Assembly: GCA_008360955.1 (NCBI GenBank)
Contig: LUCM01006756.1
Coordinates: forward strand, 22,624 to 86,623
Reading direction: 5' to 3'
From: Fasciolopsis buskii
Lineage: Eukaryota; Platyhelminthes; Trematoda; Plagiorchiida; Fasciolidae
DNA: 64,000 bases
The translations under genes were made by a program, and so were the position numbers. Below are positions 26,401 through 34,840 of this stretch, piece by piece. How positions within the stretch are numbered: position 1 is the first letter of the stretch; each line of letters opens with the position of its first letter. The notes beneath the pieces were generated by a model. It was not told the origin of the DNA. It made no database searches and saw only the letters and a list, made by a program, of their open reading frames with translations.

Positions 26401-27677
26401 CTGGGATTCCAACCGCTAAGCGGGAGAACGATTAAAATAACCAAACTCTTAGCTGTAACTGGAAACTGTCTACGAGACAGCAAGGAATAGGTGAGTGAAA
26501 GTCTATCTGCTTGGATCAGTTATTTCTCTATTCATTTTCTTCCGACTGAGTTGCCAACTCAATCAGTATGCAACCTGGAGGTCCAGAAGGCTGTTTCTTC
26601 AGGCTTCTACCCACTGACATTTCAGGATTGACTGTACCTTCGGCTTGAGTTAAGCCGTGCTGTCTAGTGCATCAGTTCATGAGGGCGAGCAAACCGTTAC
26701 ACTGAGTCAGAACGCAGTGTTTTGCCATAATGGTACGTTGGTGTGCAGCCTCGTGGTGCCAGTTCTAAGACCAATGAATATTGAATAATTGTTTTGAGAA
26801 AACAACGACTGGGCGCAAAATATCATTTTGGTTTCCGCCTCAGCCGAATTCTGCGAACTGTTTGTCTCGAATGTTCAAATTTTACACCACGAACCGGAAT
26901 CGGACTGACAGCCTTCAGCTTTAAAGGCATACTCTGTACCACTGGGCTATATTGGACAAGGGTGTCGAACACAAATCGCCAAATCGAGAGTCCATTTCAA
27001 AGGAGTAGTGTTCGCACAATACTAGGTACTGACCCAGTATTTCGAGTTCGATAACTAAGGGGTAAAGCGTGTTCTTAGTTGGCAGAATACAGCCTGTTCG
27101 CTTTCCGTTCATGAACAATTTTTGGATGAACGTGCGTTTTACATTCTCTATAACATCTGACTCGTTGCACCATTTGAGGAAATACAGAGAATTCCCATTA
27201 GATGATCGTTCGATCCTATTATACCGAACAAGTCATTTTGTATAACTACAGGTATTCCCATTTCTTTGGATACAGCAAACAGAAGACGCTGTCAGCTTGT
27301 TTACTGAAGGGGACGATGATGAACTAACTGAAGAAGAAATAGCGATTGAGACACCAACAGACGTTGTATCTAGAGCCTCAAAAAGAGCGAGCATAAAGGC
27401 GGACGTTCTCCACGATCTGGGTGATGATGAAGACGAGGATGATGAGCTTGAAGACGACGACGAGGACGGTGGGGACGAAGAAGATGATGATGATGATGGA
27501 GACGACGACGATGAAGAGGAGGAAGAAAGCGAACGAACCCAAACCGTACGCTCAAACAGTTCGCCTCGACGAGTCCGGATGCAGCAGCATAGAAGCTCTT
27601 CTGGTCGGCTTTTGTCAGTGACAACACCCCAATCTCCTTTGAAATCTGTCCTCAAGACAGGTAGTATGGCCAAATAA
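3793..27677 (+). CDS. CIBAR1 (FAM92A) homologue: CIBAR/FAM92-like BAR-domain protein, seven exons
   Basis: The spliced reading frame joins 3793-3973, 4056-4180, 4241-4309, 4375-4467, 19380-19484, 24210-24521 and 27276-27677, about 428 residues. Every intron is GT-AG and every join keeps frame. Residues about 21-240 follow the FAM92 BAR domain in order: a VESFFGDLC block near 36-44 (family pattern V..VEKHFGELC), TRRTAKLR at 51-58, LEDYRHTEVDRL at 95-106, VVNPLASYG at 110-118, the helix ending FEARRLKGLK at 182-191, and FIQIEMLWHAKALE near 196-209, the most conserved FAM92 signature. FAM92 proteins bind membranes, partner with Chibby (CBY1) at the base of cilia and promote ciliogenesis; in a fluke this would suit flame cells, ciliated larvae or sperm (inference). 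Unusual is the tail: an almost pure Asp/Glu run at residues 344-380, then a basic Ser-rich end. Human FAM92A is about 289 residues. The start is ATG 3793, but a possible acceptor ending at 3857 leaves an upstream exon possible. No canonical AATAAA was seen close after the stop. Confidence 0.9.
4056..4180 (+). CDS. CIBAR-like exon 2
   Basis: The acceptor TTAG ends at 4055 and the donor GTAAGC starts at 4181. The exon restores the split Gly codon of exon 1 and encodes residues 61-102, ending LEDYRHTE, the FAM92 block that aligns with L.DYR..E in vertebrates. Confidence 0.88.
4241..4309 (+). CDS. CIBAR-like exon 3
   Basis: This is a 69-nt phase-0 exon between acceptor TCAG (ends 4240) and donor GTAACA (4310). 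It encodes VDRLVGKVVNPLASYGEEI and a short basic end. The V..L..KVV.PL..YG pattern is typical of FAM92. Confidence 0.9.
4375..4467 (+). CDS. CIBAR-like exon 4
   Basis: This is a 93-nt phase-0 exon, acceptor ACAG (ends 4374), donor GTAAGT (4468). It encodes a Lys/Arg-rich helix including RKREINNRKKLER, the basic BAR segment. It is followed by the longest intron, 14.9 kb. Confidence 0.88.
4588..4682 (+). repeat. Imperfect GAT/GGT-rich repeat
   Basis: Within intron 4, units of the type GTTGATGGTGATGA recur several times with interruptions. It is low-complexity sequence with no coding signal of its own. Confidence 0.6.
4958..6980 (+). repeat. Left arm of a 2.0-kb inverted repeat
   Basis: Position p in this arm corresponds to 35994 minus p in the right arm (29014-31036). 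Several translated segments are identical between arms, and only a few substitutions were noticed by eye. Identity ends at the CCCGTG..GTGGAGACC end (4958) and at GAGATATG (6980). Confidence 0.95.
4958..7050 (+). mobile_element. RTE/SR2-like LINE, degenerate, in CIBAR intron 4
   Basis: Broken frames follow the order of an RTE-type LINE. The apurinic-type endonuclease domain starts at TLAIDVCCI (about 4971), with IPVDSRLCAMG near 5130-5165. RT begins near 5700; QAGSRASREWVDQIYTLRQV ends near 6000. The fragment VCFASSKCKVLLQD (approximate reading) is near 6360, and the C-terminal part has a CETWPIR/HRCLRSIARVWWEH region at 6570-6670. The true C-terminal motif, WLKMLRDMAHNRNHW, is at about 6960-7010. 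There are many frameshifts and stops, and the YADD catalytic region is deleted, so it cannot be active. Its 5' end is truncated at 4958. Almost the whole element is repeated in inverted form at 29014-31036. Confidence 0.82.
7051..10319. other. Intron 4, nothing recognised
   Basis: Open frames are short (under 95 codons) with no recognisable family. No RNA gene or clear repeat was noticed. Confidence 0.5.
10320..10810 (+). mobile_element. RTE-like LINE C-terminal fragment
   Basis: The peptide VGNSEVRRMVLGPGVQSLEQ (from about 10323) matches the VSN.EVR..VLG region after the RT of the LINE family seen elsewhere in this window. It continues through SESMKTLTSGRPRTGQVRLS near 10500-10560. A downstream segment at 10730-10800 is shared with the tail of the copy ending near 40250. 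It is a 5'-truncated remnant in intron 4. Confidence 0.72.
10811..16071. other. Intron 4, nothing recognised
   Basis: A short (AT)n run lies at 10945-10957. The 109-codon frame at 11323-11652 and the 82-codon frame at 14235-14483 have no family I recognise and no flanking gene signals. I see nothing else here. Confidence 0.5.
16072..16165 (+). repeat. Unclassified short dispersed repeat, copy 1
   Basis: The segment with AGGATGATTGAG, GTACCGGATA, ACACCTGA and GTTTCCTCATC aligns imperfectly with 17280-17390 in the same orientation 1.2 kb downstream. No coding content was noticed. Confidence 0.45.
17280..17390 (+). repeat. Unclassified short dispersed repeat, copy 2
   Basis: This aligns with 16072-16165 (AGGATG, GTACCGAATA, ATACCTGA and a Tg/c-rich end with CACTC). 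The two could be old terminal repeats of one element or two independent insertions. A (TA)n tract follows immediately. Confidence 0.45.
17397..17440. repeat. (TA)n microsatellite
   Basis: An uninterrupted TA tract of about 40 bases lies in intron 4, the longest simple repeat in the window. Confidence 0.97.
17441..19379. other. Intron 4 3' part, nothing recognised
   Basis: The 103-codon plus frame at 17782-18093 has no recognised family. No repeats were noticed. The region ends at the exon 5 acceptor. Confidence 0.5.
19380..19484 (+). CDS. CIBAR-like exon 5
   Basis: This is a 105-nt phase-0 exon, acceptor TTTAG (ends 19379), donor GTAAGC (19485). It encodes 35 residues, AQIQLHNAILDVNKSADKLE and then CVVEFEARRLKGLK. 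This matches the FAM92 helix A...L..A..D..R....LEE....FE..KLKDLK, which confirms that exons 4 and 5 belong together across the long intron. Confidence 0.88.
19485..22219. other. Intron 5 5' part, nothing recognised
   Basis: A short (AT)n tract lies at 21310-21338. The 117-codon frame at 21604-21957 and its minus-strand counterpart match nothing I recognise. Confidence 0.5.
22220..22905 (+). mobile_element. RTE-like LINE RT/C-terminal fragment in intron 5
   Basis: Broken frames follow the RT palm of the local LINE family: PLLFNLFIEMVMKI-type text near 22280-22320, then IEYTDDVRLL at 22378-22407. YTDD there occupies the place of the catalytic YADD. It continues with a GCISQEVSSHIQKIRLAFTN-like stretch (22600-22650) and a VSDSEVRRKILG-type end near 22835-22890. 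Stops and frameshifts are frequent. The 5' half with the endonuclease is absent. Confidence 0.75.
22906..24209. other. Intron 5 3' part, nothing recognised
   Basis: There is no open frame above about 65 codons and no repeat that I recognise. The region ends with the T-rich exon 6 acceptor. Confidence 0.5.
24210..24521 (+). CDS. CIBAR-like exon 6
   Basis: This is a 312-nt phase-0 exon, acceptor GCAG after a T-rich tract (ends 24209), donor GTAAGA (24522). It starts NILKDFIQIEMLWHAKALET, the strongest FAM92 signature, continues to EADLVEFRSTL at the end of the BAR domain, and then about 60 residues rich in Ser, Gln and Arg that look disordered. Confidence 0.92.
25325..25400 (-). mobile_element. 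tRNA-derived SINE head (family 2), minus strand
   Basis: On the minus strand the sequence has an A-box-like GGCGTGGTTAAGAC (25376-25389) and a good B box GGGTTCAAACCC (25339-25350) at tRNA-like spacing. The acceptor-stem ends do not pair cleanly, so I call a tRNA-derived element rather than a tRNA gene. It lies in intron 6. Confidence 0.5.
25562..25735 (+). mobile_element. tRNA-derived SINE family 1, diverged copy
   Basis: This aligns with the copies at 37699 and 47970 over the head (GAGGTCGTGGC, TCCTCCCACTGCCGG), the body (CAACTTCCCCACTTGGCA, GGCCGC.CTCCTTTTCCTGA) and the tail (AAAGGAAGTAAAAAA). The B box is degraded here. It is in CIBAR intron 6. Confidence 0.75.
26395..26815 (+). repeat. 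Unclassified dispersed repeat, copy 1
   Basis: This aligns with 49305-49715 in the same orientation. Shared blocks include TGCTTGGATCA.TTATTT, CAACCTGGAGG, GCTTGAG.TAAGCC and AAACAACGA near the end. No coding frame is evident. It lies in intron 6. Confidence 0.6.
26885..26956 (-). mobile_element. Degenerate tRNA-like element, minus strand
   Basis: The minus strand reads a tRNA-like TAGCCCAGTGGTACAGAG (A-box region) followed about 30 bases later by a weak B box (CAGTCCGATTCCGG). Stems do not pair well. This is probably an old tRNA-derived SINE or tRNA pseudogene. Confidence 0.4.
27276..27677 (+). CDS. CIBAR-like exon 7 with acidic tract and stop
   Basis: Exon 6 ends in phase 0. The acceptor could be CAG ending at 27275, which has the better pyrimidine tract, or CAG ending at 27251, which would add eight residues; both stay in frame. 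The exon encodes a Thr/Glu-rich lead, an Asp/Glu run encoded at 27420-27530, then a basic Ser-rich end with SSPRR and SPLKSVLKTGS, stop TAA 27675-27677. The acidic run is encoded by GAT/GAC/GAA-rich DNA and may vary in length. The link to exon 6 rests on frame, position and absence of a competing exon rather than on family similarity. Confidence 0.72.
   Translation, partial: QTEDAVSLFTEGDDDELTEEEIAIETPTDVVSRASKRASIKADVLHDLGDDEDEDDELEDDDEDGGDEEDDDDDGDDDDEEEEESERTQTVRSNSSPRRVRMQQHRSSSGRLLSVTTPQSPLKSVLKTGSMAK
27420..27530 (+). repeat. GAN-rich trinucleotide tract inside exon 7
   Basis: About 37 codons are almost all GAT, GAC, GAA or GAG and encode the acidic run of the CIBAR-like protein. Codons are mixed rather than one pure repeat, which argues for selection on the acidic peptide or an old expansion. 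Confidence 0.85.
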
Positions 27678-29013
27678 CCCATCTTTTTATCCAGTCCTTG
27701 AATTCAAAGCTATATTGCGAGTCTTTATACCTGCCACTGGTCTAGAATATTCTGAATAATTTAGCGTCCGGTTCGCGTGTTTTGTCCTCAGTTTGCATCA
27801 CAGTTCGTCTCCTTCAGAAACCATTTTCACATCCATTTAAAATTGCAGTCTAAATAGGGGTATTTTTTGATATTTCTCTCATTTCGTCGCTTTGTTTCCT
27901 TAATTCGAGCAACCCTCTCCCACCGTGTATCGTGAGAAATCTTGTAAATAGAGAGACTGATATAAATTATTGTGTTCGCTTTTATTCCTGACCCATTTCA
28001 GGGTATGCATGTCCGTTGGCCGGAAAATACTACTCAAATATAAACTTAAGGCGATCAAACAAACTAGATGTTTCTATCGTCCTGTGTTCGATTCACCTCG
28101 TATCAATTGCCTAGAACTTATTTACAATTCGGTCTGGCGTTCTTTAATCAGAAAAAGTCAAACATTTTGGCCTTTAGTCTAATCGGGCAGTTTCTGAATA
28201 GTTATCGAATCTGACAACATGGTATATCATACATCCATTACTGATTACCAGCCAGCGCAAAGTAATCAACTCCAACAATGATTCGATGGGCAGCTTAAGA
28301 TCGACCGAGACTTTCGAACACAACCCACTAATGCTGGATCAACGTGAGCATTAGGGGGTAAGGTAGTGCACAAAATCACTAAGCTTACCAATGACAATAA
28401 TTTTTAATAAGTGCGGTGTAGCTTTGCAATGCTTCTACAATATTTCTATGGCAAGATGACCGTTGACGTCGCATTGTTGGCTAAAATAGGAAAAGTTACC
28501 CAGCAGAGCGAAAAGTGAAAAGGAAGCCGATTTGTGAATGCCGTTAGACTGACTGAAGCAGTCACCAGGTGTTTTCATCTCGTTTTGTTGACCGAACATT
28601 GAAGCATATTCAACAGATTTGAAGATTTTTTGGTCCTCGGTCTTTATGGGGTTCTGACAACTGAGTTTGACGTTTGGATCGCAAAGGTCTCGACGCCGGT
28701 CCAGTTGTCACTGTCAGTGCTTTTGAGCGCTTCACTTTTTTGTGTCCACAAAGTTTTCATTAGCTTTTAGGTTGAATCATTTTGACGAACTTCAACGAGA
28801 AACTTTGCTGAGATCATCTCTGACCGTTTGAGATTCATACTCTCCTAGGGGAGCTGAATTTTTATTTCGAGCAAGTAAACGTTAGGTAATTGAGTTCAGT
28901 GAATGGATCCGAAGATTAAAAATTACATTTATAAACTTCCATATACATATATACACAATACCCGTTTGAAAACAAGTACGATGTAACAAAAAAAAGTAAA
29001 TGAGGTTCCGAAT
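27678..29013. other. 3' flank of CIBAR-like gene, nothing recognised
   Basis: The 3' UTR presumably begins here. I found no canonical AATAAA close to the stop; an AATATAAAC lies at about 28034. No gene or repeat was recognised. Confidence 0.45.
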
Positions 29014-31036
29014 CATATCTCACAGCATCTTCAACCAAAAATGACCATCATCGCTTGAACCCCAACCAGGGAGACAGGAACCACTAACTGAGGCCAAAAC
29101 CGAAACTAATTTCTACATACCTCCAGATCAAGTCATAGCCTGACCGCCACGTCGCTTCTTCTAACCTTGGCCAGGAAGTGTAAAAAGAGCACAAAAAGGT
29201 AGACAATGGATAGGTATGCCCATTACGTGTCCAAGCCGCCGAAGGCCTCGTAGAACGATTACCTCAGCCAGAAGACGACCGTCTACATCCAACACACGAC
29301 GAAACACCTGGTAGTTACTCACCTAATGTTCCCACCAGACACGAGCAATGCTTCGGAGACATCGATGGCCAGAAACAAAGAAATAGCCAGCCGTCCACAA
29401 CGCGGATAGGCCAAGTCTCGCAATCGTAAAGCAAAACAACACAAACTGTGGCATTGTACATCCTTCCCTTGAGAGAACGCCGGATGACATGGCGGCGCTA
29501 CAAGTGTCGCAAGTTCGCGGAAGCTGCTCTGGCTCTCGCAATTCGTGATGTGGCTTCCTCCCCAAAACCCCCGGGTGTGATCAGACTCTCATCAGTCTTG
29601 AAGAAGTACCTTGCATTTTGAAGATGCAAAGCACACCCCATACCTGGATACCTCAGTTGCCAAGCGGCCTAACGTGCGTCAAATTACTTGCGCATTGTCA
29701 CCCAGCAAGACCAGATAAAGCGTCCTGTAGAATATTCTCTATGACAAAGTTAAAAAGAAATGGGGATGTAGGTCAGATTTGCCGTACTCTACTGGAGACG
29801 ACGAAGGGTGGCAAAAACTGACCACAAGCCCTAACCCGACCTGACTTATGACGGTAAAACTCTTTGAGGACCAACAAAATTCTCAGGTATTCCATTTCTC
29901 AACAAACAGTGCCAACATACAGACCTATCAACGGAACCAAAAGATTCGCGAATGTCCAAGGACATGGTCTTCGGAAAGTAAAACGGTTCTACAACACTTG
30001 TCGGAGGGTGTAAATTTGATCAACCCATTCACGACTAGCACGAGACCCAGCCTGTTCCTCACCAGTTTGCCCTGCATGCGTTTTGTACAACCTGTGGAGA
30101 TTGACAGGCACAAGCAACTCTGATGCTATTTGGATTAGGCTAGTACCCCAATGGTTATCGCGATCAGAGCGCAAGCGCATTTTGAAGATGGGGCCAACGT
30201 TCGACTCTCCCCACAAGGAAGAGGTCTTCTCGGAGTGACGGATCTTCGAGAACAAAACCTGAAGTTTTCTTATCAGTCTGAGCTGGGGAAGCCCATCGGA
30301 GCCCGGGGCTTTATGACATCCGAAGGCTTGGACCTCCGCCTCAGCAGGTGAATCCTTTGTAGGAAGCCACCGGACGCTTGCCGGAACAGCTCCGCGAGGA
30401 GCTGACGCTGAGGGCTAGCTAAATTATGCCTCAAAGTGCTCCGCCCAGAGTACAAGATGTCACCGCTGGTTGTGGACCGGTGAACCCTCAGCTTCACAGG
30501 TCGTTTCGCTCACACCTAATGCTCGCCTATCGGTAACACGGATGAAGTGGAACAGCTTGCGGGAATTTCCCGGAGCGGCAGTAAGTTCCATCTCCGAAGC
30601 TCATTAAGACCACCAGTTACCGCATTCCCTACTCAAGCTTGCGTTGAGTTCACATCTCCTTTCGAGCCGTCCTGTTACACTCGATGCTAACCGGAACGGC
30701 CTGGCGTGCTTCGAGAAAGCGCAGAGATTCAGTCGAAATCCAGGGTCCAATCTGTTTGGCGCATACGCTGAAACGACAAACTATTTGCGTCTGTCAGAGT
30801 GGCGGCTGTTTACTCTGCATGAATCTCAGTCCCATTGCGCATAGCCGGCTGTCAACTGGGATTCAGTCAAGTCAAGAGCCATACCGATGCCAGCAACACC
30901 CAAATCCGCAGTCTCAGGATCCCTAGGAAGACGCAGATGAAACTCCACGGAAGGACTAAATGGAGATGTCAGTCGAAGAGCAGAGCTAGTCTCGAATACA
31001 GCACACATCGATGGCTAAGGTCTCCACCGCACGGGA
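29014..31036 (-). repeat. Right arm of the 2.0-kb inverted repeat
   Basis: This is the reverse complement of 4958-6980, with only occasional substitutions seen. Examples are an Asp/Ser-type change near 30330 and a Lys/Glu-type change near 30120, judged from matching translated segments. The spacer between arms is 22.0 kb. Confidence 0.95.
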
Positions 31037-31230
31037 TAAACAGTACTGTTGACCTACACTCACCGGTGTTCGCACATTGTATGTGGCTAGTTTGAGGGGG
31101 CATCACGGACGGAGGAGTACATCATCCGGTGGAAGCAGGTTTGGTGAGATTCGGATGCTTTCTGAGGGAGGTTGCCAGAAAACAGGCATACGGCTTAATC
31201 CAGTGGCACTACCACTAGCATGGCCGACTG
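29014..31230 (-). mobile_element. RTE/SR2-like LINE, degenerate, inverted copy
   Basis: This is the same defective LINE as at 4958, read on the minus strand. It reaches farther 5': LATYNVRTPVSVGQQYC (31041-31091) is the start of the endonuclease domain, which the left copy lacks. It stops at 29014 inside the C-terminal WLKML motif, so the 3' end and tail present in the left copy are missing. It shares the left copy's frameshifts and YADD-region deletion. Confidence 0.82.
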
Positions 31231-31338
31231 CAGTTCACGAAGAATAAATGTAAATAGGGTAGGAAGAAAAAGAACAAGAACCAAAGGAGGAACAAACATT
31301 TGTGTGGTGGAAGATCGCCTTTGAAACTGAAAGAAAAT

Positions 31339-33975
31339 CTAGAAACGTTCGTGTGAAGATAAGACATATTCATGATTGTGTGGTTTGATTTCCGGCCCTC
31401 CTAGTTGGCTGAACTGGTTTCTCCTCATCCGATCGTACCAATGATCCAATTTAGCATGTCTACTGATTACGTGCCTGTAAGGTTCCAATACCGAGTATTC
31501 CAGCAACGCGTAGCCATGCGAATCCCAAATCATATCAAGACTGGTTTGCAGGCTTCTACGCATATTCAATCGAAAGAGGAATTTATGGCCGCTTGCGTCC
31601 CATTGGATACCCAGCGTACGTTCCATCGGCAATGTGCCCCCGTGGATCTCTCGAACACTGGTTGCTTTTTATTTCCTGGCATAGCCTCCAGTATCCGTCC
31701 CTATTTCTACATCCAATTAGTTAGGTAAAACCCAACCAGCTCGAGGGTTTTCCCGAGTTGTTTACGTGTTCTAGTTCCTATTGCGCACAATCGAAGTGGA
31801 GTGGTGATACCGGGGCCTCGCAGTATACAGTCGTTAAGTGAGGACTATCCGCAGTAAGTCGCGCAGTCAAACACGACCCGAACCCTCTTTTGCTTCTTAG
31901 AGTTCAAAACCGAGTGGTGCGGTAGATACCAAATTCTCTTGCCGGTCGCCCTTTCGGATTTGATCCTTTTTATGTACCCGATCTCTACAATCCGTCGTAC
32001 GGCCTTAACATAAACTTTTTTCAATGGCGCATCTTTCACCAGCCTTTTTTTCACATACTCTAGTCCTCTCATCACCAAGAGTTTATTGGCCGGAAGCTCC
32101 GGTAATCTTTCTTTCCAAGGTATGGGCACTACGAATCTTCCATTTTCGTACTGGATGTTATCTTGTATCACCTCTAGCGCTAATCTATCTGCTCGCGACA
32201 TCTCTTCCCGCACATTAGCCACGTCCTGTAATTCACTGTCGCATAGCCGCCTCAAGTTTTCCCCAATCTCGCCCTCTGATGACCCGACGAAGTCTATACG
32301 CTCCATTCTTTCCCAACGGTCCGCATGGGACCCAGCCAAAAATTGCCCGTAAGGCGAATGGTTCCTTTTGATTCGTCATGGGCTGATATGACATTTATTG
32401 TTTCGGATACATCGCATCCCATGAGTATATCCACTGGTGCCCTGCCATTTCGGCAAAGCTTACGTCTCTCAGGTGAGACCACTTCCAGACCATAGCCCCG
32501 ATTGGGTCTGGCGGTCTGACTGGCAGTTTGTCGATCGCGAAAGCCTCATGGATGTCCATTGACTCGCCGTCTTCAATTGACCGAAGTCACAGGTGCACTT
32601 TCGCCAGTTTGGTCTCCCGCACGCTGCCGACCGTGTTGATCGTGAGTTTCGTAAGCCTCTTTGGTATGTCGACTCGTCTAATGAAATTATCTGTAACCAG
32701 GACTGTGTTTGACCCGCGATCCATGAAGTCCAGAACCCTACTGGTCCATTTGAGCGTCACCACGTTAACCGGGACAACTCCTAGTCGTGTGGATCCAACT
32801 GGCTGCCTTGATACCGTAAACACACCTTTTTGTCCCTTCGTAGCTGATGTTTCCCACTTCATTTCGGTGCAATAACGAGGGTGAGTGCCTTTGCATCCGT
32901 CCTTCGTGCGTTTGATTCTCTTTCAGCATCCCGTGGCTAGATGTGATGCGTTGAAGTAGACAAAACAGGTGTCCGTCCCTTTCGCCGTATCCCAGCACTC
33001 CCAGACCCCCATCATCTGGAATCTGGCATTTGACCAATCCATGTGCTTCTCCACTCAGCATTTTGCCTGGCGGTCTTCGCCCTGTGAGATGAAGTGGGCG
33101 CCTGCTCATGTCTGTCGCTGTCCCTCATAATTTGGCCAAAGAGACTGGTGGCAATGCGCGTCTGTAATTCAGTAAATTCAACCAGTTCTTCAGAATTGGA
33201 CCCCTTATTTTCTTTGCCAATTTTGTCCGCTTCCTCTGCCCAGCGTTCTTGGAGTTCAGTAGGTAGATAGTGGTCAGTCGATTCGAGGATATGCAGAGCG
33301 TTAAGATCCGACTGGTATTGCTTGTGATTTAGTGCTGCAGTTATGCATCTTTATTATCAAATTCGGCAGCAAGCGGAGATCACCTCGCATATGTTTCGTT
33401 TCCTACATGACGCTGGCTATCAGGTCTTTGCTATCCCAAATGGGTTCCCAAACAATTTTTGGGACCTCACGTGCTCTATTATAGCCAGCCTTAGACCCCA
33501 ATATTGCACATCCTTCTATTGTTTCCCTAGGTGGGCCGGGGTAATAGTGCATCAGATAAAGAAATTGCTGTCCAGGATCGCTTACTTTGGATTCGATAAA
33601 ATTTTCCTATTGCCTCATAAACTGGTAGTTAATTTTTTTGGTTGTTCATTAAAAGTCAATAACTCGACTCTTTGGAGGTCGATTGGCATTCCTACCATTG
33701 TTTTCAATTTCCAGGGAGCTGGGTTTTGGTGACGTTTGCAAGACCGCATCATCTGATTTAAGCTGATTTTCCTGTCGGCCAGCATTACCTTCACGACCAA
33801 TCACAAAACCGGCATGGAGTCAGTTCTAATACCCGTTCAAACTCAGCTATCCTTAACCTATAAATACCATGATCCTTAGGATATACATCCTCAGAACTAG
33901 CACGTGATATAGCGCTGACTGGACTAACAGATCTTACGTCTACGGAATCATAATGACCACATTGAATTTCCATTC
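31339..33975 (-). mobile_element. BEL/Pao LTR retrotransposon remnant (gag-protease-RT edge-A17)
   Basis: Read on the minus strand: a gag start near 33973; gag blocks about 33550-33350 (GCAILGSKAGYNRAREV, HNCS) and 33310-33120 (YLPTELQERWAEEADKIGKE, EELVEFTELQTRIATSLFG). A zinc knuckle lies at 32967-32926 (CFVYFNASHLATGC, second Cys replaced by Tyr, followed by a stop). The protease region has VLDFMDRGSNTVLVTDNFIR (32760-32690) and VDILMGCDV (about 32430). The pre-RT block has GKRIWYLPHHSVLNSKK and VRVVFDCA (about 31960-31860). Then SLNDCILRGPGITTPL, and after a jump RTLGIQWDASGHKFLFRLNM of the peptidase-A17 region (31625-31560). The catalytic RT core is deleted and frames are broken. LTRs were not found. 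Confidence 0.82.
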
Positions 33976-34596
33976 TTCTTGATTCTAGCGAGCGGGCATG
34001 AGAGAGAGCGGCTCATGTCTGTCGGTAGCTAGTTTGTGCTCCTGTATTCGGTCTGGCCGATACAGAACTTATCCGACTCCGTGTACTTGGCTTTGCATAC
34101 AACTTTTTTCTTCATTCCATTTTCAGCTGCTCTTTTTGTTTTGATAGGTATCTCCTGATACTTTGGGATGGCTTATGAGTAACTATGATTCCTTGGGGTT
34201 GGAGCGGTCCTGAAGTTAATTCAGAGACATTTCTGATGTTCTTAGTTTTCTTGTGATTCAGTGGCTTTTGACTCCGATGAATAAGATTGGGATATATGGG
34301 CTTTTTGATCATTTGAGTGGCTGCTATAACAGCTTAATATTTAGTCAGTATGTGTTGGTTTACAACATACTGTTGTTTTCAATGTATCGTTGTCATTTCT
34401 TTTACCAACACGTTGAGCAATGCTAGTTTCTTTTCTTTCGATGATACTTAATGAGCTTGATTTCTTCGAAGATGCTGTTGAATATTTTGACTCTTTAATA
34501 GACGAGTATCTGATAATAACGGATGTCATTGACATATCGGACCCGAAATTTTGGCCGAATTCTTGGTAGTGCAATCTTTCTTCCAGAGCATCTACT
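33976..34596. other. Nothing recognised (possible 5' end of BEL remnant)
   Basis: The BEL 5' LTR would be expected here, but I cannot show a matching second LTR below 31339. Open frames match nothing I recognise. Confidence 0.4.
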
Positions 34597-34840
34597 ACAC
34601 CACACCACAATGCACCAGACTGCACCACCCAAACACCGCAACACACCACCCAAACATCACACCACACCACAAGCACCTTCCACAAACACCGCACTACACC
34701 ATGTCACACCACACAAACACCGCAGCAAACCACACTGCCCAAACACAACACCACATCGCCCAAGCTCCACAACACACCAGATCGCACCACCCAAACATCA
34801 CAACAAACCACAGCACACACTTAAACACCACTCCACACGG
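34597..34840 (+). repeat. A/C-rich minisatellite with strand asymmetry
   Basis: About 240 bases are built from degenerate units such as CACCACCCAAACACCGCA and ACACCACACC, with very few G or T on the plus strand. The two overlapping Thr/His/Pro-rich frames across it are artefacts of composition. Confidence 0.85.

Noticed and set aside
27233..27682. 149-codon minus-strand Ser-rich frame opposite exon 7
   Set aside because: This is the antisense shadow of the GAN-rich acidic exon. Long Ser runs are the complement of Asp/Glu codons.
33343..33732. 129-codon plus-strand frame
   Set aside because: It is the antisense of BEL/Pao gag, whose minus-strand text is clearly recognisable.
34597..34840. 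CRISPR-like array
   Set aside because: There are no fixed-length repeats with unique spacers; it is a degenerate A/C minisatellite in a eukaryotic genome.
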